Source: Flavobacteriaceae bacterium
GTDB taxonomy: Bacteria > Bacteroidota > Bacteroidia > Flavobacteriales > Flavobacteriaceae
Direction of reading: 5' to 3'
Assembly: GCA_020435965.1 (NCBI GenBank)
Contig: JAGQYS010000075.1
Location: forward strand, 1 to 50,260
DNA: 50,260 bases
In this document: positions 17,860 through 25,755 of the stretch, in pieces
Layout of the letters: each line of letters starts with the position of its first letter
Numbering within the stretch: the stretch's first letter is position 1
Notes under the pieces: model-generated
Seen by the model: the letters and a program-made list of their open reading frames with translations, nothing else
Database searches by the model: none
Told to the model about the DNA's origin: nothing
Position numbers and translations under genes: made by a program

Positions 17860-18360
17860 TTACCAAATCCCAGCATACTCTAAATTTTCATTGGTTTGGC
17901 TGGTTAAATAATCAAATTTCTGTTTTATAATTTGTCTTACATGCAAATAGTCATGCGCCAACCAATTGTCTACATAATGCTTTGCTGTTACTTTTCCTAG
18001 CTTTGGATGAATATAGTAATTGTCCCAATTCGGGTTTTTTAATTCTTGTAACCAAGTAATTGAAGCATCACGTTCATTTAGGAATTTTTTTAATATGTCT
18101 TCATAATTCTGCTCCATGTACTTGTGGTCTGTTACCCAATCCAAAGGGTTAAAAGGAGGTGGTTGTGTGTTGGGTTGTTCTAAAACCCATTGTGCTCTAA
18201 ATCTAAAATCAAATTGTTCTTCGTCGTACAAATGGCATACAATTTCTAGTAAGCACCATTTATCAGGTCTTGGTCGCCAAGTAATAAGCTCTGGTTGAAC
18301 ACCTTCAAGCAACGATTGAAAAACAAATTTATTTTTTTTAAGTTGTTCTGCGACGTTCAT
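17860..18360 (-). CDS. DinB family protein
   Basis: A 166-residue four-helix DinB superfamily protein, the second in this window. The three likely metal histidines are His43 (EIVCHLYDEEQFDFRFR), His136 and His140 (NWLAHDYLHVRQI). A WRPRPDKW motif precedes the first, as in many Bacteroidota members. It differs clearly from the YfiT-like protein at 3307, so this is not a recent duplication. The function is unknown; relatives are metal-dependent thiol transferases or DNA-damage-induced proteins. Confidence 0.86.
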   Translation of the reverse strand: MNVAEQLKKNKFVFQSLLEGVQPELITWRPRPDKWCLLEIVCHLYDEEQFDFRFRAQWVLEQPNTQPPPFNPLDWVTDHKYMEQNYEDILKKFLNERDASITWLQELKNPNWDNYYIHPKLGKVTAKHYVDNWLAHDYLHVRQIIKQKFDYLTSQTNENLEYAGIW

Positions 18361-18443
18361 GCTATTATTTGTAGAGTTTCAATACGTGATAAATTTAATA
18401 TTCGTGTTTTTACCATAGTAACAAAAATATGTAATAATGGATA

Positions 18444-18968
18444 TTAATTTTGAGGTAAATACTCTTTTGGAATGGGATTTTCATCGGATTCTTGCATCCA
18501 ATAAATATTAATTATCCACCAACGCTCACCATCATTTAGTAATTGAATACTATTAATGCCTCTCATAAAAGGTTTTGTATCGGCTTCGCTTCTAAAAGAT
18601 TCGTAAGTACTAAAAACTTGAGTTATATTCCCAAAAGTGTTTACAGATCTGTGTATTTCTTTTTCAAAAAAACCATTTTCAATAAGCCATTTTCCTGAGC
18701 TTTTAATATAATCATCAGGTGTCATAAATCTTGCAGTATGAAGGCCTTCAGCATTTTTGCCTGAAGGAATTAACTTAGCTTCTGAATGAAACAGATATTT
18801 AAAGAGTTCCCAATCTCTTTCTTGACTTTTTTCACCAGAAATTACACCATAAAGTGTAGAAAGCGTGCTTTCTAAAGTTTTTACTTTGTTTGAATAGTTA
18901 TTGGACTGAGCACTTATGTTCATTGAATAAACAGCAAAAGAAATCAATAAGACTGTTACTTTTTTCAT
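18444..18968 (-). CDS. Exported NTF2/SnoaL-like protein
   Basis: A 174-residue protein with signal peptide MKKVTVLLISFAVYSMNISAQ and an NTF2-like cone fold. The first helix (TLYGVISGEKSQERDWELFKYLF) and the C-terminal strand pair (SIQLLNDGERWWIINIYW) are typical. NTF2-like proteins may be enzymes, binding proteins or immunity factors; no catalytic residues can be assigned with confidence. It appears to be a single-gene unit. Confidence 0.78.
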   Translation of the reverse strand: MKKVTVLLISFAVYSMNISAQSNNYSNKVKTLESTLSTLYGVISGEKSQERDWELFKYLFHSEAKLIPSGKNAEGLHTARFMTPDDYIKSSGKWLIENGFFEKEIHRSVNTFGNITQVFSTYESFRSEADTKPFMRGINSIQLLNDGERWWIINIYWMQESDENPIPKEYLPQN

Positions 18969-19094
18969 ATCATTAATTTTTAGGTTTTAAATCCATTAGT
19001 TTTTCTGCGATAAAATAAATATACCACTTGTGGTTAAATCATCTTGGCTTAAATCTTTAAAACGCTTTGCAAGATCACTCTTTGATAAGATATT

Positions 19095-19955
19095 TTACTT
19101 TTTTTCTACGAATTGTTTTAAAATTTTAAAATGGTGTTTATGATGTAAGTTAATGTGTTTAGAGCAAGGAAAACGACTTATCATTTCGTTTTTTCCACCA
19201 GTAATGAGTTCCCATTCCCATTCACTAAAAGTATAGTGACCATTCCAAATGCTTATGGTGTTTATGCATTTTAAATCGATGGTATGAGACATAAATCCGT
19301 TTGGTTTTAACCAATCTCTCATGACTTCATAGGTTTCATCCAATCCATAAATATGCATTAAAACGGCTTGTGAAAAAATAAAATCGACAGAGTTTTTGTT
19401 AACAATTGAAGTGTTGTTCCAAGGAATTTGAAATTTAATAAATTTGTTGTCAGGATTGTCAATGTTCTTTATTTCATTACGAATGGCTTCAATTCTTTCT
19501 GGAGCAAGGTTTTTTATTAAAACTTCTTGGGTAAGTATGTGAGAAGGAAACTTATAATCGTCGAGTATTGGGTTTACTTTATCAAATTCGGTTTGGTTTG
19601 GTATATCAGTTCGTGCTTTAAACAATTCAACTAATTCATCAAAAATTCTTAAGTTTCTGTCTGAATCCCAATATTTAACAACATCGAAGCCATATATTTT
19701 GTCGCTTCCAGAGAGCAAAGCGGCCAAACCGCTGCCAAGTGAGTTACCTGGTCCAAATTCAGCAACAACTTTTGGGACTTCATTACTAAACTCCGATAAG
19801 TTTTTTAAATGGCGCATCCATACTGTATAACAATATCTAGTATTAGTGGTATTGCCACCACCACCACCACCAGTTGGTCGTTTTGGTAAGAATTTTTTTA
19901 GAAGTTTATGTTTTAAAAACCCTTTAACCAATGGCTTTATTTTCTCTTTTCTCAT
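19095..19955 (-). CDS. SAM-dependent methyltransferase-like protein
   Basis: A 286-residue protein with a class I methyltransferase core. The SAM-binding loop is EFGPGNSLGSGLAALLSG (about 68-85), followed by the acidic strand end KIYGFDV and a motif IV-like region VDFIFSQAVLMHI. The N-terminus is very basic (MRKEKIKPLVKGFLKHKLLKK) and carries a run of six glycines encoded by a CCA trinucleotide repeat on the plus strand. The ending HINLHHKHHFKILKQFVEKK is His/Lys-rich. The substrate is unknown; proteins of this kind occur with surface polysaccharide genes, but none are adjacent here. Confidence 0.75.
   Translation of the reverse strand: MRKEKIKPLVKGFLKHKLLKKFLPKRPTGGGGGGNTTNTRYCYTVWMRHLKNLSEFSNEVPKVVAEFGPGNSLGSGLAALLSGSDKIYGFDVVKYWDSDRNLRIFDELVELFKARTDIPNQTEFDKVNPILDDYKFPSHILTQEVLIKNLAPERIEAIRNEIKNIDNPDNKFIKFQIPWNNTSIVNKNSVDFIFSQAVLMHIYGLDETYEVMRDWLKPNGFMSHTIDLKCINTISIWNGHYTFSEWEWELITGGKNEMISRFPCSKHINLHHKHHFKILKQFVEKK
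19855..19872. repeat. (CCA)6 trinucleotide repeat inside the methyltransferase gene
   Basis: Six uninterrupted CCA units encode a Gly6 run near residue 30. Changes in copy number would alter the length of the linker without shifting the frame. Confidence 0.8.
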
Positions 19956-20028
19956 AGAATGGAATTTTTAAAATAGCCATTAACCATTTGATTTTGAATG
20001 TGCTATTGGAATAAAATTAAGCAATTAA

Positions 20029-21270
20029 TCAATACCAACGCTTTTTTCTCTTTTTAGAGGCTTCACTTTTGCGCCCTTTTTTGTGCTTGCTTTTGAGCGT
20101 TTTGGATTTGTGAATTATTGGTTTTGCTTTTGGATCTAAAGGGTAAGGGTGGTCTTCAATAACATCCAATTGCAAATTGATGAGCTGTTGTATGCTTTTT
20201 ATGTAGCTTTTTTCATCTGCACCACAAAACGAATAGGCAACGCCTTTGTTGCCAGCTCGCGCTGTTCTTCCAATTCTGTGCACATAGGTTTCTGGTACAT
20301 TAGGCAAATCAAAATTTATAACAGAGTCCAAGTCATCTATATCAATGCCTCTTGCAGCAACGTCTGTTGCTATAAGAATATTAACGTAACCATTTTTAAA
20401 CTTTTTTAAAGCGTCTTGCCTTATGTTCTGAGTTTTATCACCATGAATGGTTTCAACTTTATAACCGTTTTTCGCTAATGTTTGCTCCAATTTATCAACA
20501 CCAAATTTTGTACGTCTAAAAATGATGATTCTACCTTTAATAGTGTTTCGTAAAAGGTGCAAACACAATTCTATTTTATTGCGTTTTGGCACATAATACA
20601 ATACTTGATTTACATTTTTGGAAGTAGACGCATTTGGAGTCACTTCAATACGCTTAGGGTCTTTTAAAATCGTGTTGGCTAATTGTTCTACTTTGTAAGG
20701 TATAGTTGCCGAAAATAATAAGGTCTGCTTGTTTTCAGGACATAAGCGCTCAATTTTTTTAACATCATCAATAAAACCTAAGTCTAGCATTAAATCGGCT
20801 TCATCCAGAACTAAAATTTGCACATAATCTAGATTTATCAAATCTTGTTTATGCAAGTCTAATAAACGACCAGGTGTTGCAATTAAAATATCGATGCCTT
20901 TATTTAAAATGTCTTTTTGTGGTTCAATGGACGTGCCACCATAAATCACAGCCGAACGCAAATTGGTGTACTTACTATATGCCTTAAAATTTGCTTCAAT
21001 CTGAATAGCCAATTCACGAGTTGGACTTACCACCAAAGCGTTTATTTTTTTGCCTTTTTTTGGAGCATCTTGATAATCGAACAACAGTTGCAAGATAGGT
21101 AAAGCAAATGCAGCTGTTTTTCCAGTACCAGTTTGAGCCGAGGTAATCATATCCTTTTTGTCTAAGACTAATGGAATGGTTTTTTCTTGAACCAAGGTTG
21201 GATTGTCATAACCAGATTCTGCAATGGCTCTGAGCAAAGGTTTATTGAGTTGTAAGTCTTTAAAGGACAT
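20029..21270 (-). CDS. DEAD-box ATP-dependent RNA helicase (RhlE-like)
   Basis: A 413-residue RNA helicase, probably for ribosome assembly or RNA turnover. Motifs in order: Q motif (NPTLVQEKTIP), Walker A AQTGTGKT (about 45-52), PTRELAIQ, TPGRLLD, DEAD (LVLDEADLMLDLGF), SAT (LLFSATIP), IATDVAARGID and HRIGRTARAG. The C-terminal tail (about 378-413) is strongly basic (KSKHKKGRKSEASKKRKKRW), a usual RNA-contact extension. A -7 box at 21299-21306 lies 28 bp upstream of the ATG. It is a single-gene unit. Confidence 0.93.
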   Translation of the reverse strand: MSFKDLQLNKPLLRAIAESGYDNPTLVQEKTIPLVLDKKDMITSAQTGTGKTAAFALPILQLLFDYQDAPKKGKKINALVVSPTRELAIQIEANFKAYSKYTNLRSAVIYGGTSIEPQKDILNKGIDILIATPGRLLDLHKQDLINLDYVQILVLDEADLMLDLGFIDDVKKIERLCPENKQTLLFSATIPYKVEQLANTILKDPKRIEVTPNASTSKNVNQVLYYVPKRNKIELCLHLLRNTIKGRIIIFRRTKFGVDKLEQTLAKNGYKVETIHGDKTQNIRQDALKKFKNGYVNILIATDVAARGIDIDDLDSVINFDLPNVPETYVHRIGRTARAGNKGVAYSFCGADEKSYIKSIQQLINLQLDVIEDHPYPLDPKAKPIIHKSKTLKSKHKKGRKSEASKKRKKRWY

Positions 21271-21298
21271 AAAGTTTTTTAGTGTTTATTAAAGACTG

Positions 21299-21306
21299 TA
21301 AAGGTA
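21299..21306 (-). promoter_or_regulatory. -7 box (TACCTTTA) of the DEAD-box helicase gene
   Basis: On the minus strand TACCTTTA followed by CAG, 28 bp before the ATG at 21270. One base from TAnnTTTG. Confidence 0.5.
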
Positions 21307-21422
21307 GGAAATCGATTTTGAAATTTTTTAGTGTGTTTTTATGCTTTCGTTTAACGGTCTCGTATATGAAAAGTAGCGGTTTTACTCACTAATTTTCAGT
21401 TTAACAATGACTTCTAATTTGC

Positions 21423-23129
21423 TCATTTTCTTTCAAATACGACATTACCTTCTTTTATGGTGGAAAGTACTTGAATATCTTTAATGGCATCCGTTTCTAC
21501 TTTCAAAGGGTTGTCAGAAAGAATAACAAAATCGGCTAACTTCCCTTCTTCCAATGTTCCTTTTTTGTCATCTTCCCAATGCTGATAGGCACTCCAGTCG
21601 GTTATGCACTTCATTGCCTCATAAGGTGTCAAACGCTCATTTGGTCCTATTTCTTTACCGCTTCGAGATGTTCTGCTTACTGCTGTCCAAACCATACGCA
21701 TTAAATTTGGTAAGGCTACAGGTGCATCTGTATGGATGGTAAGTTTAAGGCCTTTGTCCAAGGCTGTGCGTGTTGGACTAATTTTTTGTCCAAGCTCTTC
21801 TCCTATTAACTGCTCGTGCCAGTCTCCCCAATAAAAAGTATGCAATGGAAACAGTGATGCTATCACATTTAATTGTTTAAGCGAGTCTAATTGGTCAGGT
21901 CGTATATATTGACCGTGAATAAGAACATTGCGTAGATCTTTGGTTCCAAATTCTTTTTCGGCTGCTTGTAGTCCTTTTATCATTTGGTCGGCAGCAGCAT
22001 CGCCATTGGCGTGTGTCAATATTTGCCAATTATTTTTGTAAGCCATTTTGTAAACATCGGCAACATCATCATCGTTTGGAATAGCAGGATATCCTTTGTA
22101 GTCTGTTGGTGCACCATCTGGCGGAAGTAAATAAGGCTCCGTTCGCCAAGCTGTTCTGCCTTGTGGCGAACCATCAAGTGTCATTTTAATACCACCAATT
22201 CTATAATGGTTATTATATTCTTTAGAATTCCATTCTGTTTCCATATATTTTGCCGAAGGATAGTCGATATACGAAACCACATCGATATCAAACAATCCTT
22301 TTTCTGCAAATGCAGCCATAATTTCGTGCTGTTGCATTGCTTTTCCTTCTTGTATAGTCGTGTAGCCATAACTTTTCGCCATATCAAGTCCAGCTTGCAT
22401 TTGCTTTGCCAAATTTTCCGGTTTCGTTGCGGTTACCGCTTTAGCCATATAAGGTATGGCTGCGAGTTCTTCCAAAACTCCATTTGGTTCCTTACTATTG
22501 GGCATTCGTCTTATAATTCCTCCTTCAGGATCTGGCGTTCCAGCACTTATTCCAATCATTTCTAGTGCTTTGGAATTCATTACACAAAAATGAGCGGATA
22601 TGTGTATTGCCATTACAGGATGCTCTGTAGAAACTTTGTCTAAATCTTCTTTGGTTGGAAATCGTTTTTCTTCAAGTTGCGAATCGTCAAAACCAAGTCC
22701 GAATATCCATCCAGTAAGCTCGATATTTTCTGGGGTTGCCCAGTCTTTTAGAGTGTTTACCAAGTCATTTATATTTTTTATGCCAGCATCTGGAAGTGGC
22801 AATAAATTAGCGCCAGAAGCTTGAGGTCCAAAACCAAAAAAATGAGCGTGACCATCAATTAGACCGGGAAAAAGAGACTTCCCATTCAAATCTATAATTG
22901 TTGTACTATCACCTTGAAGTTTTAAAATTTCTTTCTTGGTTCCTATTTTTTGAATGACACCATTTTTAACAGCAATAGCCTCGACATATTCTGCTTTTTC
23001 TCCTTTCATCGTAACGATATCACCATTATAGTAAATTGTGGTCGCTGCTTTACTGTAATCTATTTTTGTTTTAATATCATTACAGCTAATAATACTCAGT
23101 AAAAACAGTAGATAAGTAATTTTTTTCAT
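21423..23129 (-). CDS. YtcJ-like amidohydrolase, lipoprotein
   Basis: A 568-residue metal-dependent hydrolase of the amidohydrolase_3 group. The signal peptide MKKITYLLFLLSIISC has a lipobox Cys16. The small beta domain TTIYYNGDIVTMKG leads into the TIM barrel with the metal motif GLIDGHAHFFGFG (His94, His96), the later HANGDAA and LIHGQYIRPDQL histidines, and IHTDAPVALP with the catalytic Asp. The C-terminal beta domain closes with GKLADFVILSDNPL. Relatives hydrolyse amides or N-acyl compounds; the substrate is unknown. It is probably monocistronic. Confidence 0.9.
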   Translation of the reverse strand: MKKITYLLFLLSIISCNDIKTKIDYSKAATTIYYNGDIVTMKGEKAEYVEAIAVKNGVIQKIGTKKEILKLQGDSTTIIDLNGKSLFPGLIDGHAHFFGFGPQASGANLLPLPDAGIKNINDLVNTLKDWATPENIELTGWIFGLGFDDSQLEEKRFPTKEDLDKVSTEHPVMAIHISAHFCVMNSKALEMIGISAGTPDPEGGIIRRMPNSKEPNGVLEELAAIPYMAKAVTATKPENLAKQMQAGLDMAKSYGYTTIQEGKAMQQHEIMAAFAEKGLFDIDVVSYIDYPSAKYMETEWNSKEYNNHYRIGGIKMTLDGSPQGRTAWRTEPYLLPPDGAPTDYKGYPAIPNDDDVADVYKMAYKNNWQILTHANGDAAADQMIKGLQAAEKEFGTKDLRNVLIHGQYIRPDQLDSLKQLNVIASLFPLHTFYWGDWHEQLIGEELGQKISPTRTALDKGLKLTIHTDAPVALPNLMRMVWTAVSRTSRSGKEIGPNERLTPYEAMKCITDWSAYQHWEDDKKGTLEEGKLADFVILSDNPLKVETDAIKDIQVLSTIKEGNVVFERK

Positions 23130-23278
23130 TTTAATTCATTGTTAATTTGCGTTTTTTTATCTTGCAGGTAACAGAAGTTAAACCAAGTTAGCCTTTTTAA
23201 ATGATAAAGTCAACAATTAAGCTTTTCAACTCATAGAGACTAGGGTGTGTGTGGTTTTCCTAATGCTATTATTACTGA

Positions 23279-24283
23279 TTATTTAGAGACATCCACAGTA
23301 TAAGTTGCCACAATATCATCTTCAATTTTTAAGTGTACATCATATAATTTTTTGTACTTAAACTTGTACTTAAATTTAATTAAACCATCTTCGTTTTTAA
23401 GGTCGTAAATTTTAAATGGCTTTTCTTTTACACCTTTGTATTGCATCATGCTAATTTTATCGAGGTCTATGTTTTTGTAAGACTTAAAACTAAACTCAAT
23501 TTCGGCATATCTAGTGGAGGTTAGATGCATTTCATTAGGACTAACAGGTAATATTTTATGTTTGTAGGTTTCGCCATACACCATTGGTGACGATACGAAA
23601 GGCTTATCTTTTAAACTAGCATCAAGCAACCATTTTGGGTCTATTGGATAGTGACTTTTGGCAAACAGAATTGGGTCTGTTAAAAAATAGCCATCGTTGT
23701 ATTCATTTATAAAAACATTATAGTCATCAAAATAACCACTTGACCAAGTAGCATCAACCAAATACCATTTGTTGTTTAATTTTACAGCATTCCATGAATG
23801 ATTTGTGATTTCTAGATAATCTGCATTAGTAGATGTTGTACGACCATAACCATCAATAATTTCACATTCAATATCAGCTAAAAAGCTTAATTCTTTTATT
23901 AAATATGCGTAACCAGTGCACATGGTCTTTTTTTGTTTGAATAGCTTATTAAATGCTTTTGCTTTAAATTCTTTGTTCCACTTTAAAAAAGCTGCACTAT
24001 CATTTTTAAATTCCTCTCGTTTTTCAATGACCTCATTATCTTGTTTTGGGTCGCCATCAATGTTATTGCAAACCCAAGTATAAATAGCTCTAAATTTCTC
24101 TACATCTGTAGGCAAATCATGAGTTAGGTTATGTGCCAATAGTGGAAGATTATATAAATCTGCACCTTTTTGCATTATTGCCACATTATCTGCTATATTA
24201 AAATCTATATGCTTAAAATCAGATATTTGAGCAATAGAGCTATTTATAATTAAAAAGGATATAAAAAAAAAGATGCTCTTCAT
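23279..24283 (-). CDS. Exported transglutaminase-like protein
   Basis: A 334-residue exported protein with a transglutaminase/peptidase-like domain. Signal peptide: MKSIFFFISFLIINSSIAQ. The thiol triad is complete: Cys122 in KKTMCTGYAYLIK, His162 in TNHSWNAVKL and Asp177 in WYLVDATW, as in the kyphoscoliosis-peptidase type. The C-terminal third (about 230-334) is beta-rich. I start at the ATG at 24283, 4 bp after the stop of the upstream gene and with a clear signal peptide; a longer in-frame version overlaps that gene. The tight spacing suggests translational coupling with the CarboxypepD_reg protein. Confidence 0.86.
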   Translation of the reverse strand: MKSIFFFISFLIINSSIAQISDFKHIDFNIADNVAIMQKGADLYNLPLLAHNLTHDLPTDVEKFRAIYTWVCNNIDGDPKQDNEVIEKREEFKNDSAAFLKWNKEFKAKAFNKLFKQKKTMCTGYAYLIKELSFLADIECEIIDGYGRTTSTNADYLEITNHSWNAVKLNNKWYLVDATWSSGYFDDYNVFINEYNDGYFLTDPILFAKSHYPIDPKWLLDASLKDKPFVSSPMVYGETYKHKILPVSPNEMHLTSTRYAEIEFSFKSYKNIDLDKISMMQYKGVKEKPFKIYDLKNEDGLIKFKYKFKYKKLYDVHLKIEDDIVATYTVDVSK

Positions 24284-24287
24284 GCCC

Positions 24288-24710
24288 TTAGTTGTCTTTT
24301 TTCTTTTTAGATGAATACACTTTTTTGTTTGCAACTGCTCCAACAACAATAATTTCTTCTAGTGTTGTGTCTAATTTTAGGGTTATGTTAGATGCGGAAT
24401 TTTGGTTTTCAATAGTAACATATTGAGTTTCTAAACCTACATAACTAAAAATTAAGATATCTCCTTTTTTTAATTTCTGTGGAAACTCAAAATGACCATC
24501 CATATCTGTTATTGTCCCTACACTGGATCCTTTCAGGATAACATTAGCGCCAGCTAGTGGTCCATCTTCATCTGAAACTATTCCTTTTACAACAAAACTA
24601 GTGTCTGTTGTTACCTCTTGTGCTTGTGCTGTAGTAACTGAGAACATCATTAAGCACACTAAAGCTATTCCTGCCAAATAGCTGCCTTTTTTACTTCTTT
24701 GATTTTTCAT
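24288..24710 (-). CDS. Stand-alone CarboxypepD_reg domain protein with TonB-box-like end
   Basis: A 140-residue exported protein. After a signal peptide (about 1-30, ending AQAQ) comes one complete carboxypeptidase regulatory-like beta-sandwich (VVKGIVSDEDGPLAGANVIL, ITDMDGHFEFPQ, LIFSYVGLETQYVTI). It is followed by TLEEIIVVGAVANKKV, which resembles the segment that joins this domain to the TonB box in SusC-like receptors. The protein then ends in SSKKKKDN, with no plug or barrel. So it looks like the detached front end of a TonB-dependent receptor. Its stop codon is 4 bp before the start of the transglutaminase-like gene. Confidence 0.85.
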   Translation of the reverse strand: MKNQRSKKGSYLAGIALVCLMMFSVTTAQAQEVTTDTSFVVKGIVSDEDGPLAGANVILKGSSVGTITDMDGHFEFPQKLKKGDILIFSYVGLETQYVTIENQNSASNITLKLDTTLEEIIVVGAVANKKVYSSKKKKDN

Positions 24711-24848
24711 GATATAAAATTTTTACGTTAATATATAATAAAACTATATAGTAATCAAGTATTTAAAAATAAGAACTTAGTAAACAATACTTTTTAGTGA
24801 GCGAAGTACTACTTTCGTTGAGTGAAAATTTGGGTACTGTTATTAAAA

Positions 24849-24872
24849 AAGCCACTTCAAGTGAAGTGGCTT
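24849..24872 (-). terminator. Terminator of the sulfur operon
   Basis: An almost perfect palindrome (AAGCCACTTC, loop AAGT, GAAGTGGCTT) followed on the minus strand by a T-run (TTTTTTAATA), placed 22 bp after the DsrE-like gene. Confidence 0.85.
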
Positions 24873-24894
24873 CTTACTAAAGTGTTATAAAATT

Positions 24895-25416
24895 TTAAAT
24901 AAATAGTAAATGTGTATTGTCTCCTTTTGCACGTTCATAAAAATCGCCAACAGTTAAAACGCCATCTAAATCATCAATTAGGTTCTCTTTGTCTAAATGG
25001 AACATATCCATAGCCAATTTACAAGCCCAAAGTTTTGTTCCTGATGCTGACAAAATTTCCAAGAATTCTCCAACTGGCGGAATGTCTAGTTTTTCCATTT
25101 CGGCTTTCATCATTTTAGTAGCTAAAGCTTCCATTCCTGGCAAACCACCAAGCATGGTTGGAATATGCATTCCTGGATTACCAACAGTGGCTACATGTAG
25201 TTTTTCAAGTTTCTTTTTTGTAATGGCTTCCAGACCAAAAAAAGTGAAAAATATTTCAGATTCTATGCCTTCCATTCGTGCGCCATTTGCTAAAATAAAG
25301 CAAGCGTAAACATTATCTATTGTAGCTTTAGATAAAATGAGCATCATTTTTTTAATGGGCTTTTTATCATCTACTGATTTAGTTACTGGATTTTCAATTG
25401 TATTTTCCATGGTCAT
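24895..25416 (-). CDS. DsrE/DsrF/DrsH-like family protein
   Basis: A 173-residue protein of the DsrE-like sulfur-handling superfamily. The core begins KKMMLILSKATIDNVYACFILANGARMEGIESEIFFTFFGL, the usual first strand, helix and second strand; a Cys in this helix (Cys40) and one in TKLWACKLAMDMF (Cys132) are candidates to carry a persulfide. The C-terminus ends THLLFI. An ATG at codon 3 is an equally good start. It is the last gene of a three-gene unit with a TusE/DsrC-type protein (13-bp gap) and an SQR-like flavoprotein, so a role in sulfur transfer is likely by context. Confidence 0.87.
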   Translation of the reverse strand: MTMENTIENPVTKSVDDKKPIKKMMLILSKATIDNVYACFILANGARMEGIESEIFFTFFGLEAITKKKLEKLHVATVGNPGMHIPTMLGGLPGMEALATKMMKAEMEKLDIPPVGEFLEILSASGTKLWACKLAMDMFHLDKENLIDDLDGVLTVGDFYERAKGDNTHLLFI

Positions 25417-25429
25417 AATTTTAATGTTC

Positions 25430-25744
25430 TTAGATACAGCTTACAGGTTTCGGAATGCCAGCAATTCTACTTGAAATTTTAAGTGGTCCTTTTGGAAATA
25501 ATTGATAGAACTCCTTAATGCTAACGATACCGCTTTTTCCAACTTTTCTGATGCTTAGTGGCACTTCTTTTCTGCATTGATCTTGAAGATAGTTTATAAC
25601 TTCCCAATGTCTATCTGTCATTTCAATGCCTTCTTCTTTTGCTATTTCAGCACCAACTTCTTTGGTCCATTGACTTAAATCTGTTAAATATCCTTGTTCG
25701 TTACAAGTGACACAGAGTTCTCCGTATGTTTTTTCTATTACCAT
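25430..25744 (-). CDS. TusE/DsrC/DsvC family sulfur carrier
   Basis: A 104-residue sulfur carrier. The family pattern is clear: EQGYLTDLSQWTKEVGAEIAKEEGI, MTDRHWEVINYLQDQC and the flexible C-terminal arm with a penultimate cysteine (PKPVSCI, Cys103). The second arm cysteine of true DsrC, 11 residues earlier, is a serine here (Ser92), so the protein follows the single-cysteine TusE pattern and should carry persulfide and not form the DsrC intramolecular disulfide or trisulfide. It also has an N-terminal CVTC pair (Cys11, Cys14) and Cys57. It lies between SQR-like and DsrE-like genes with 11- and 13-bp gaps. Confidence 0.88.
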   Translation of the reverse strand: MVIEKTYGELCVTCNEQGYLTDLSQWTKEVGAEIAKEEGIEMTDRHWEVINYLQDQCRKEVPLSIRKVGKSGIVSIKEFYQLFPKGPLKISSRIAGIPKPVSCI

Positions 25745-25755
25745 TGTTTTAGTAT

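Noticed and set aside
22161-22565. 134-codon open frame opposite the amidohydrolase gene
   Set aside because: The sense strand encodes a conserved amidohydrolase barrel; the antisense product has a Phe/Ile/Ser/Arg composition typical of shadow frames.
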